This document shows, one piece after another, positions 1-7,395 of a DNA stretch of 64,000 bases (position 1 is its first letter; the number at the start of each line of letters is the position of its first letter). Source of the stretch: Polyangia bacterium (GTDB lineage Bacteria; Myxococcota_A; Polyangia; Nannocystales; Nannocystaceae). The notes beneath the pieces were generated by a model, which searched no databases, had not been told where the DNA came from, and was given only the letters and a program-made list of their open reading frames with translations. The stretch lies in the NCBI GenBank assembly GCA_030430565.1, contig JAUIKS010000001.1, positions 62,001 to 126,000 on the forward strand, given 5' to 3'. Both the position numbers and the translations under genes were made by a program.

Positions 1-1
1 T

Positions 2-400
2 AACCGCGTGCTCCGGATCAACCTCGAGACCAAGAGGGTCGATGAGGGCTTCCCGCAGCTCGTATCCGAGGCTTTCCCGGGGGTCGAGTTCGCTCGGATC
101 GACGCGGCGTTGCCGACCGGTTTTGACGCGCTGTACTTTTTCCACGGGCCCGAGTACGTGCGCTTCAACCCCGAGAAAAATCGCGTCGAGGAGGGATATC
201 CGCAGTCCGTCTCTCGGCGCTGGGTCGGAGTCACATTTGACCGGATTGACGCCGCGGTCTATTGGGGCGGCGGCAAAGTCTACTTCTTCAGGGGCGATCA
301 GCACATTCGCTACGATCTTGCGAAATACCGCGCCGACCCGGGCTACCCGAAGTACATGATTGGAAATTACATCGAGGACTGGAAGTTCATAAACGATTGA
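2..400 (+). CDS. Hemopexin-repeat protein, C-terminal part (5' end outside window)
   Basis: The reading frame is open to the window edge, so the real start lies upstream and the GTG at 8 is probably internal. The visible 132 residues consist of hemopexin-type blade repeats: alternating 'YFFxG..YVRFN' and 'YFFRGDQHIRYD' strands followed by 'VEEGYPQS' and 'DPGYPK' turns, each preceded by a 'FDRIDAA' segment. Hemopexin repeats build four-bladed propellers that bind ligands or proteins. At least two and a half blades are present. A DUF697-like gene follows 25 bp downstream and may be cotranscribed. The family call is solid, but ligand and localisation cannot be read from this fragment. Confidence 0.8.
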   Translation, partial: NRVLRINLETKRVDEGFPQLVSEAFPGVEFARIDAALPTGFDALYFFHGPEYVRFNPEKNRVEEGYPQSVSRRWVGVTFDRIDAAVYWGGGKVYFFRGDQHIRYDLAKYRADPGYPKYMIGNYIEDWKFIND

Positions 401-425
401 TTGTCCTGAGTCCACCGAGGTTCAA

Positions 426-905
426 ATGTCCGATACGCAAGCAGAGAACACGAGTACGCAGTCGGCCCGGGCGACGCGGATCATCCGGGCCCACATGATC
501 GCCTCGATCGCAGGAGGGATCATACCGCTCCCGCTGCTCGACGCCGGAGTCGTCGTTGGTGTGCAGCTCCGGATGATCTCCAGGCTGGCGAGCCTCTATG
601 GGGTTGAGTACTCGGAGCAGCGCAGCAAGGCGATCATCGCCGCGCTCGCGGGCGTCGGCGTCGAGTTGTCCGCGGGAACCGTCTTGAAGGCGCTGTTCCC
701 GGCCGCGAGGCTGCTCGTCGGTCTCGGAAGCCTCGCGGCGATCCCGGCGACGACCTACGCGCTCGGCGAGTTGTTTCGAGCTCACTTCGAGTCTGGCGGG
801 ACGATATGGACGTTCGACCCCGCTCGTGACGAGCGCGCCTTCAAGAAGAAAGTCGAGGAGGGGAAGCGAGTCGTCACCGAGAGCTACGCGGGGATTAGAC
901 CGTAG
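426..905 (+). CDS. DUF697-type (YcjF/GTPase-associated) small membrane protein
   Basis: This 159-residue protein has the pattern of DUF697 proteins: an N-terminal 'ARATRIIRAHMIASIAGG' segment, 'IIPLPLLDAGVVVGVQLRMI', a central amphipathic part, and a second hydrophobic segment around residues 95-125. DUF697 modules occur alone or fused to small GTPases, and they are thought to associate with membranes. The start is supported by GAGG five bases before the ATG. The tail is charged (RDERAFKKKVEEGKR). It follows the hemopexin gene by 25 bp. A 285-bp gap without a convincing gene separates it from the NRPS. The biological role is unknown. Confidence 0.65.
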   Translation: MSDTQAENTSTQSARATRIIRAHMIASIAGGIIPLPLLDAGVVVGVQLRMISRLASLYGVEYSEQRSKAIIAALAGVGVELSAGTVLKALFPAARLLVGLGSLAAIPATTYALGELFRAHFESGGTIWTFDPARDERAFKKKVEEGKRVVTESYAGIRP

Positions 906-1190
906 CGTCGAGGCGCAGCGCGATCACGACCACGACCGCGAGGGCTTCCTGGAGTTCACGTTTCGTGCTCGTATACGTCGAGTATGTAGGTTCTCCTTCC
1001 GGTCGGAGCGGTGTGACCGTGTCGTAGGCCGTGAGCAATCATCGGGGCGCATACCACGAGGTCCAGTTCCACTCGGTCGTTTACATCGAGCGCGCGACAG
1101 GGACGAACCGATAAACCTCCGACCGCGGGTCGTTCGATCAATTTCCGACAACGCTTGTAGGGCGCCTCGCCGCGTAGGAAGGACCAGTCC

Positions 1191-4100
1191 ATGAAGATCT
1201 CCGACTTCACCCTGTCCACCGACAACAGCGAGCACGCGCTCCGAGAGACGATCGAGGGATTTAACAACACACGCTCCGACTACCCCCGAGACCAGACGAT
1301 TCATCAGATCTTCGCCGAACGCGCTGCGGCGACCCCCGAGGCAGTGGCGATCATCGCTCGCGGTCGGGAGATTCGCTACCGTGAACTCTGGGAGCGCGCG
1401 AACCGCCTCGCCCGGCTGCTGTGCGAGCTCGGGCTCGAGCGTGAGGCGGTGGTTGGCATCATGCTCGATCGAGGCGACGAGGCGATCGTGGCGATGTTGG
1501 GCTCGCTGGCGGCAGGGTGCGCGTATCTGCCGCTCTCGCCCGACCTCCCACTCCAGCGACTCGGATATATGCTGCGAGAGTCTCGGGCGGAGGTGCTGAT
1601 CTCGCAGAAGGCGTACATCCGCGAGATGGGTCTGCTGCAATGGTCGTGTCCCTCGGTGTCGACGACGCTCTGCGTCGACAGTAAGCGCGTCCACGACGAG
1701 ATCGAGCCGAGCGGCGCGCTGATGGATCCTCGCTGGTGGGCCTACGTCGCAGACGAGACCTTCGACGACATCTCCGGCGGGAGCTGGCGTAGCAGCTACA
1801 CGGGCGAGTGGCTGAGTCGCGAGGCGATGGACGGCTACGCCGAGAACATCCGGGCCAAGCTGCTGCCCTTCCTGAAGCCGGACACCCGGGTTCTCGAGGT
1901 CGGCTGCGCCTCGGGCATCTCGATGTTCCGGCTCGCGCCGCTGGTCGGGAGCTACTACGCGACCGATCTCTCGCCGGGGATCATCCAGTGGACAAGCGGA
2001 CAGGTTCACGCGCGGGGTATCCGAAACATCGAGCTCGCGTGTCTGGCCGCCCACGAGATCGACACGATCGACGCGCCGCCCTTTGACATCATCATCCTCA
2101 ACAGCGTGATCGAGTGCTTCCCGGGCTACAACTATACGCGCGGTGTGCTCGAGAAGTGCGTCAACCTCCTCAAGGACAAGGGGCTGTTGTTCCTGGGCAA
2201 CATCTGGGATCTGGACAGGAAAGCCGAGTTCATCGAGTCACTGGATCAGTTCCGGCGCGAGCAGAAACGCGAGCGCGAGGCGTTCAAGGTCGACCGCGAT
2301 GACGTCTTGTTCGTCCCGCGCTCGTACTTTGAAGACCTTCGCCAGACGCTGCCGGCGATCGAGTCGATCGAGTACTCGGGATACAGCGCAGCGCATGCGA
2401 GCGAGCTCTCGAGATTCAACTACGACGCGATGGTGTTCGTCGACAAGCGCCGCGAGCGCGTGAGCGCGGACGCGTCGACCAAGCGCCAGCTCGACAGCCG
2501 GGCGCTCGCCGCTCAGTCGTCAGCGCCGGTCGAGGAGCGCACTTCCGCCCAGGGGCTCGCCTATATCATCTTCACCTCGGGGACTACGGGTGTACCCAAG
2601 GGCGTCATGGTCGAGCACCGCGCCGTGCTCCGCCTCGTCCGTGGAGCGAACTACGTCGAGCTCGACGCATCGACTCGAGTGCTGCAGACAGGATCGCTCG
2701 CGTTCGACGCGGCGACCTTCGAAATCTGGGGCCCCCTGCTCAACGGCGGATCAGTGTGCCTGCCGACCGGAAATTCGCTGCTGGGCGTGCGCGAGCTCGG
2801 TCGCTATCTCGAGCGCTGGCGCGTCAACACGATCTTCCTGACCACCAGCCTCTTCAACCAGATCGTCGACGCTGATGTCACGGTCTTCCGAGGCCTCAAG
2901 TGTCTGCTCTGCGGTGGTGAGAAGCAGTCGGTCCGGCACATCAACGCCGTCCGCTCGGCCCACCCCGACCTGACGTTGATCAACTGCTACGGGCCCACGG
3001 AGAACACCACGTTCACGACCACCTTCACCGTGGACCGCCCATTCGTTCGTGATATCCCGATCGGTCGCCCGATCAGCAACACCACGGTCTACATCCTCAC
3101 TGCGAATCGGACGCTGGCCGCGATCGGCATCCCTGGTGAGCTGTGCGCCGGCGGTGACGGGCTCGCGCGCGGATACCTCGAGGATCCCGAATTAACCAAC
3201 GAGCGATTCATACCGCACCCATTTCGCCCTGGCGAACGCCTGTACCGAACAGGTGATCGGGCACGATGGACTGCAGACGGAATTGTGGAATTCCTCGGCC
3301 GTATTGATGACCAGATCAAGCTCCGCGGCTTTCGCGTCGAGCCCGCTGAGATCGAGAGCGTGCTGGCGAGCCACCCAGCAGTCAAGGAGGCCGTGGTCAT
3401 TCTCCGGCGCGATAACAGATCGGACAAGGAGCTCGTCGGATATGTTTCTGGGGACGGGATCGACGTTGGCGAGCTCCGTGAGCACGCGAGCAGCCGGCTG
3501 CCCGGGTACATGATCCCCGCACACCTGATCCCCCTCGCCAAGCTGCCGCTGGGGCCAACGGGCAAGGTCTCGCGCGCGGACCTCCCTGAGCCCCCGCGCG
3601 CGGTCGTGGCGACGGTGTCGGCCGGCGAGGCGCCCCGTGGTGATGTCGAGCGCGAACTAGCCGAGCTCTGGAAGCAATTGCTCGGTGTCGACCGCATCGG
3701 CGCGACGGACGACTTCTTCGTCCTTGGGGGACATAGCCTTCGGGTCATCCAGATGGTCTCGCGGATCGAGACGATCTTCGGCGTTGAGGTCCCGCTGATA
3801 CTGGCCTACAAGGACCCGACGCTGCGCGGCCTGGCCGCGTTCATCAACGACAGCAAGGTGCTGCGCGATCGAGGGGTCGAGCTTTCGCGCGTTGACGACG
3901 CGATGTTCCGCCTCGGCGGAGCTCCCGACGCTCGCCCGATCTTGGCGTTCGCCCCCGGATCCGGCTACGCGTTCGGATACCGAGACCTCGCCGACCAGCT
4001 GCCGGACTTCGCGTTCTACGGCCTGAACTTCGTCGAAGATGACGCCCGCTTCGACGACTACGCGCGGATGATCATCGATCATGGATTCTCCGTGCCGCCC

Positions 4101-4589
4101 GTGCTGTTCGGGTACTCCGGCGGCGGCAAGCTCGCGTACCAGGTGGCGGTCGCGCTCGAGCGAAGGGGGTTCCCGATCGCCGGGCTCGTGTTGATGGACT
4201 CCGCCCGCTATCTGAAACCGATTGAGGTCGACGCGCGGGAGCTCGCTGAATTCGCCGATGACTACCTCTCGGGTGTCACCAGCCGAGTCATCCGCGAACA
4301 AGCAGCGCGTAAGATGAGCGCGTATCGACGCTACCTGTACGGCTGCGTTGAATCCATCGTCATCGGATCCTCGATAGACGTGATCGAGGAGCGGGACGCT
4401 CCGCAGACCTTTCACGACGAAGAGGGTGGGCTGCTGGGCGGAACGCGGCTGTGGCAGGAGCTCACTCGATCAACGTTCAATGTGCACCAAGGCGCCGGCG
4501 AGCATCGAGACATGCTCGCCGGCCCGAACCTCGTGAACAACGCGAGACTGCTCGAGACCATCGTCCGGCGCCTGCGAGCCCCGGAATAA
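1191..4589 (+). CDS. NRPS termination module: A domain interrupted by methyltransferase (a2-a3), PCP, thioesterase
   Basis: A 1132-residue synthetase with no C domain. Residues 1-165 are the start of an A domain. About 180-425 are an N-MT-type SAM methyltransferase, with 'SSYTGEW', motif I 'RVLEVGCASG' near 235-243 and 'IILNSVIECFPG'. The A domain then resumes with A3 'IIFTSGTTGVPKG' (about 458-471), 'YGPTE' and 'YRTGD', and ends with the A10 lysine in 'PTGKVSRADLP'. The PCP has 'LGGHSL' (Ser849) and the type I TE has 'GYSGGG' (Ser976) and a 'GEHRDML' histidine. Insertion between a2 and a3 is rare; thiocoraline TioN is a known case. My reading of the specificity residues is D-A-F-L-L-G-C-T-F-K, compatible with a hydrophobic residue but not decisive. 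AGGAAGG precedes the ATG. The TE suggests that this protein acts last, after the 7396 synthetase. Confidence 0.93.
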   Translation: MKISDFTLSTDNSEHALRETIEGFNNTRSDYPRDQTIHQIFAERAAATPEAVAIIARGREIRYRELWERANRLARLLCELGLEREAVVGIMLDRGDEAIVAMLGSLAAGCAYLPLSPDLPLQRLGYMLRESRAEVLISQKAYIREMGLLQWSCPSVSTTLCVDSKRVHDEIEPSGALMDPRWWAYVADETFDDISGGSWRSSYTGEWLSREAMDGYAENIRAKLLPFLKPDTRVLEVGCASGISMFRLAPLVGSYYATDLSPGIIQWTSGQVHARGIRNIELACLAAHEIDTIDAPPFDIIILNSVIECFPGYNYTRGVLEKCVNLLKDKGLLFLGNIWDLDRKAEFIESLDQFRREQKREREAFKVDRDDVLFVPRSYFEDLRQTLPAIESIEYSGYSAAHASELSRFNYDAMVFVDKRRERVSADASTKRQLDSRALAAQSSAPVEERTSAQGLAYIIFTSGTTGVPKGVMVEHRAVLRLVRGANYVELDASTRVLQTGSLAFDAATFEIWGPLLNGGSVCLPTGNSLLGVRELGRYLERWRVNTIFLTTSLFNQIVDADVTVFRGLKCLLCGGEKQSVRHINAVRSAHPDLTLINCYGPTENTTFTTTFTVDRPFVRDIPIGRPISNTTVYILTANRTLAAIGIPGELCAGGDGLARGYLEDPELTNERFIPHPFRPGERLYRTGDRARWTADGIVEFLGRIDDQIKLRGFRVEPAEIESVLASHPAVKEAVVILRRDNRSDKELVGYVSGDGIDVGELREHASSRLPGYMIPAHLIPLAKLPLGPTGKVSRADLPEPPRAVVATVSAGEAPRGDVERELAELWKQLLGVDRIGATDDFFVLGGHSLRVIQMVSRIETIFGVEVPLILAYKDPTLRGLAAFINDSKVLRDRGVELSRVDDAMFRLGGAPDARPILAFAPGSGYAFGYRDLADQLPDFAFYGLNFVEDDARFDDYARMIIDHGFSVPPVLFGYSGGGKLAYQVAVALERRGFPIAGLVLMDSARYLKPIEVDARELAEFADDYLSGVTSRVIREQAARKMSAYRRYLYGCVESIVIGSSIDVIEERDAPQTFHDEEGGLLGGTRLWQELTRSTFNVHQGAGEHRDMLAGPNLVNNARLLETIVRRLRAPE

Positions 4590-5035
4590 GCGCATACAAC
4601 ATGGACTCACGGACAGTCCTCCGGGCGGCGAACGCCTGGGTAGGTGAACGGACGAACTTCACCGCTCGCCGTCCTCAGCCGGCCTCTTTCAACGAGAACC
4701 CAGCGTGCGCGACGTTGAGCTTTGTTGTGACGAAGCGGCGCGCTCAACGCTCATTTCAGGTCCAACAGCGCGTACGGACGCGTGTCCGTCGATCGCGGAG
4801 CTTGTGTCACAGATTTCGAGAAACGACGTCTACCGGACATGGCGTCTCGTCGGGCGACACCCGATGTTCATCTGTTCGACAGCTTCACGATATCCGACCC
4901 CGTGTGCTCCCCCGTGAGGAGTCAAATGAACCGAGCAAATCCTGTTGACTCGTGGGCGTAGCTCGAGACGCTCGAACCCGCGCCGACGAACCTCCTACAA
5001 CACGTTTAGGAGCGCCATTATCGAGGGGCTCATCA
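4590..5035 (+). other. Intergenic gap within NRPS locus
   Basis: I see no convincing gene in this 446-bp stretch. The open frames here lack family features and ribosome sites. A small perfect hairpin (GGTGAA stem with TTCACC, loop of nine) lies at 4643-4663, 54 bp after the NRPS stop codon. It has no T tract, so I do not call it a terminator. The end of the gap holds GAGGGG (5023-5028), the likely ribosome site for the gene at 5036. Confidence 0.5.
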
Positions 5036-6781
5036 ATGTCCAGGCAGACTCGAACCATCAAGTACATCATTATCGGCGCCGGTCCAGGCGGCCTACAGGC
5101 GGGGTACTTCCTGCAAAAGAACCAGCGCGACTACTTGATCCTGGAGAGGGCGCGAACCGCTGGGTCGTTCTTCGCAACTCAACCGCGTCACCGCAAGCTG
5201 ATCTCGATTAACAAGAAGAACAACTTCTTCGAGGAGGAGGAGTTCAATTGGCGGCACGACTGGAATTCACTGCTGTCCGATGAGCCGTCCATGCGCTTCA
5301 CGTGCTACAGCGACGAGCTCTTCCCGAGCGCGGATACCATGTACCAGTATCTGCAGGACTACGCGGCGCACTTTCAGCTCAATATCGCGTATGGCACAAA
5401 CGTGTCGCGGATCTCGCGGGACGCGGACGGTGAATTCACGCTCTCGATCGACGATGGTTCGGAGTATCGGTGCCGCGTGCTGCTCATGGCGCTCGGCGCC
5501 GTGGCGCCACACGTCGCAAAGGAGATCGAGGGCATCGAGCTGACCACGAGCTACGACGACCATGAGCTAGATCTCGAGCGTTATCGCAACAAACGCGTAG
5601 GCATTATCGGCCAGGGAAACTCGGCGTTCGAGACCGCTGATCACCTGTCGGGCGCGGCCGCGTTTGTGCATATTCTCGCCAAGAGGCCGGTTCGAATGGC
5701 CTGGGATACGCATTTTGTCGGCGACGTCCGCGCCGTCAATAACTCGATCTTTGATATGTATCAACTCAAGTCCCTGCACGCGGTGCTCAACCCGAAGCTC
5801 AAGTCGATCACGCGCTTGGCGGATGGCACCCTGGAGACTAGTCACGAGTATGATTACCCCGACGCGACGCCGCCAGGGACGCTCGAGCTTACTCGCGAGT
5901 ACGACGAGATCATCACGTGCACGGGGTACCGCTGGGTCGCCGACGAGCTGTTCGACGACGCCATCAAACCGCGGACCTGGTACAAGGGCAAGTATCCCGA
6001 TCTGACCTCGACATGGGAGAGCAGCAACGTCAAGGACCTGTTCTTCGTCGGCGCCGCCATGCAAGGCAACGACAAGAAGTCGTCATCAGGCTTCATCCAC
6101 GGGTTCCGGTACAACATCCAGACGCTCGCGCGGCTGCTGGAGGAGCGCTACGAGGGCGTTCCCTACCCGAGCACGACCTTCTCGCCGATCTCCTGGGATG
6201 AGCTGCTGAGCTGGATGTACGATCGATTCAGCATCTCCGCCTCGCTGTTCCAGCTCTACGGCGTGCTGTGTGATACCGTGATCATCTCCGAGGATTTGAG
6301 TCGCGCCACGGTGCTAAAGGAGCGACCGCTCGAGTACGCCAGCGCGCTCGACTACGGCGACAACCACGCGCTGCTGCTCTCGCTGGAGTTCGGCTTCCAC
6401 CAGTTCAACGAGCCCAGCCTCACCTTCATGGGCCCGTCCGACCCGACTGACACCAAGTGCGCCGCGTTCCTGCACCCGGTGATCCGGCATATCCACAAGG
6501 GCCGTCAACGCAGCGAATTTCACTTTGGAGACTCGTTGCTAGCCCGCTGGGATCGCCCCCACGGAAAAGGCGGAGCGGTGATGTCGTATCATTACACGTT
6601 TCAGCGGTGGCTCGAGGATCGACTGTCGATCGATCTGAACCTGCCCGAGCCGATCGAAGGCGCGTACCGCAAGTGGTCTCGGGAGGAAGTCGAGCGCTGG
6701 CAGCGAGCGCATAAGCAGCAGACCACCCCGCCGCCGCCGTGCACCCGTCCGGGAGGGGGGCACGGCGGGGAGGGCTCCTAG
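5036..6781 (+). CDS. FAD/NAD(P)-binding oxidoreductase, FOXRED2/ERFAD-like
   Basis: A 581-residue flavoprotein. The start at 5036 is preferred because GAGGGG sits seven bases upstream and the dinucleotide fold follows at once. Motifs in order: FAD site 'IIGAGPGGLQAGYFLQ', 'GSFFATQPRHRKLISINKK', 'EFNWRHDWNSLL', the NAD(P) site 'GIIGQGNSAFETADHL', 'DTHFVGDVRAVNNSI..YQLKSL', 'TCTGYRW' and 'SSGFIHGFRYNIQ'. These blocks match my memory of animal FOXRED2 (ERFAD) better than bacterial ornithine or Baeyer-Villiger monooxygenases. There is no ER-type signal peptide, so it is probably cytosolic. Between two NRPS genes it is a likely tailoring enzyme (oxidation or N-hydroxylation), by inference only. 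The C-terminus is Pro/Gly-rich. Confidence 0.75.
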   Translation: MSRQTRTIKYIIIGAGPGGLQAGYFLQKNQRDYLILERARTAGSFFATQPRHRKLISINKKNNFFEEEEFNWRHDWNSLLSDEPSMRFTCYSDELFPSADTMYQYLQDYAAHFQLNIAYGTNVSRISRDADGEFTLSIDDGSEYRCRVLLMALGAVAPHVAKEIEGIELTTSYDDHELDLERYRNKRVGIIGQGNSAFETADHLSGAAAFVHILAKRPVRMAWDTHFVGDVRAVNNSIFDMYQLKSLHAVLNPKLKSITRLADGTLETSHEYDYPDATPPGTLELTREYDEIITCTGYRWVADELFDDAIKPRTWYKGKYPDLTSTWESSNVKDLFFVGAAMQGNDKKSSSGFIHGFRYNIQTLARLLEERYEGVPYPSTTFSPISWDELLSWMYDRFSISASLFQLYGVLCDTVIISEDLSRATVLKERPLEYASALDYGDNHALLLSLEFGFHQFNEPSLTFMGPSDPTDTKCAAFLHPVIRHIHKGRQRSEFHFGDSLLARWDRPHGKGGAVMSYHYTFQRWLEDRLSIDLNLPEPIEGAYRKWSREEVERWQRAHKQQTTPPPPCTRPGGGHGGEGS

Positions 6782-6788
6782 CCTGGCA

Positions 6789-6991
6789 ACCCGCGGCGAA
6801 CGTCCGCGGGTCACCGCTGCCGGGCTAGCAGCCCGTGGTGAACGTCCGCGTGTCGCCTCGCGCCGAAGTTCTCGGCGCTGGCGAGGCGGTGAAACGAAGT
6901 TGTACCGGGCGTACTGCGGGTTTCGCCAACGAAGCCAGCGCCGGGAAGAGCAAGTGAGCCGGCCCGTGGACGTTCGCCACGGGCTGCTAGC
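6789..6991 (+). repeat. Three copies of a ~21-nt palindromic unit (REP-like)
   Basis: The unit is CCCGYGGYGAACGTCCRCGGG. Copy 1 (6789-6811) forms a hairpin with perfect 8-bp arms. Copy 2 (about 6831-6851) is degenerate. Copy 3 (6963-6983) lies in inverse orientation with 7-bp arms. Copies 2 and 3, with their GCTAGCAG flanks, also pair with each other as 24-nt inverted repeats (6824-6847 and 6968-6991, one mismatch). Another stem, CGCCGA..TCGGCG, sits between them near 6861. The block fills most of the gap between the flavoprotein and Dabb genes. Confidence 0.75.
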
Positions 6992-7050
6992 ACCGCGGGG
7001 TCGTCCGTCCCCCGCATACGAGCCCGTACGGCGTGACAGGGAGAGTGCCG

Positions 7051-7350
7051 ATGATCGAACGACATGTGTATATTCGCCTGCTCGACGGTCACCGTGGCGA
7101 ACGCGATGATCTCGCGGCTCGTATTCAGGCGGTCATACAGTCTCTCCCCGACGTCATGAGCGTCTCAATCGGGACGCCAGCCGACGAGCACGCCTCGGTC
7201 TCGTGGGATATCGCCGCCACTGTACGTTTCGAATCCGCGGCGGCGCTCGAGGGTTTTCGTACAGATCGTACCCATCGCCAACTCGTCGCCGAGCTCCTGA
7301 AGCCGCGTATGAGTTCCTTCCAAGCCTGGAATTTCGCGGTCGCGCCATGA
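7051..7350 (+). CDS. Dabb (stress-responsive A/B barrel) family protein
   Basis: About 99 residues. It opens with 'MIERHVYIRLLDG', the usual Dabb start, continues through 'IQSLPDVMSVSIGTP', and ends with 'TVRFESAAALEGFRTDRTHRQLV', close to the family pattern in which a strand ends in a conserved HxxLV-like helix. Dabb proteins are small dimeric ferredoxin-like barrels; some are cyclases or stress proteins. An upstream GTG at 7033 is in frame, but the ATG at 7051 fits the family start. It lies 46 bp before the large synthetase and probably belongs to that operon. Possible roles are cyclisation or a chaperone-like step; neither can be shown here. Confidence 0.7.
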   Translation: MIERHVYIRLLDGHRGERDDLAARIQAVIQSLPDVMSVSIGTPADEHASVSWDIAATVRFESAAALEGFRTDRTHRQLVAELLKPRMSSFQAWNFAVAP

Positions 7351-7395
7351 CACGACGACGCAGCGAGACAGGTAGCGCCAAGAGATGCAGCTTGA

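Noticed and set aside
4643..4663. Rho-independent terminator after the first NRPS gene
   Set aside because: The 6-bp hairpin has no T tract and a nine-base loop; too weak to call.
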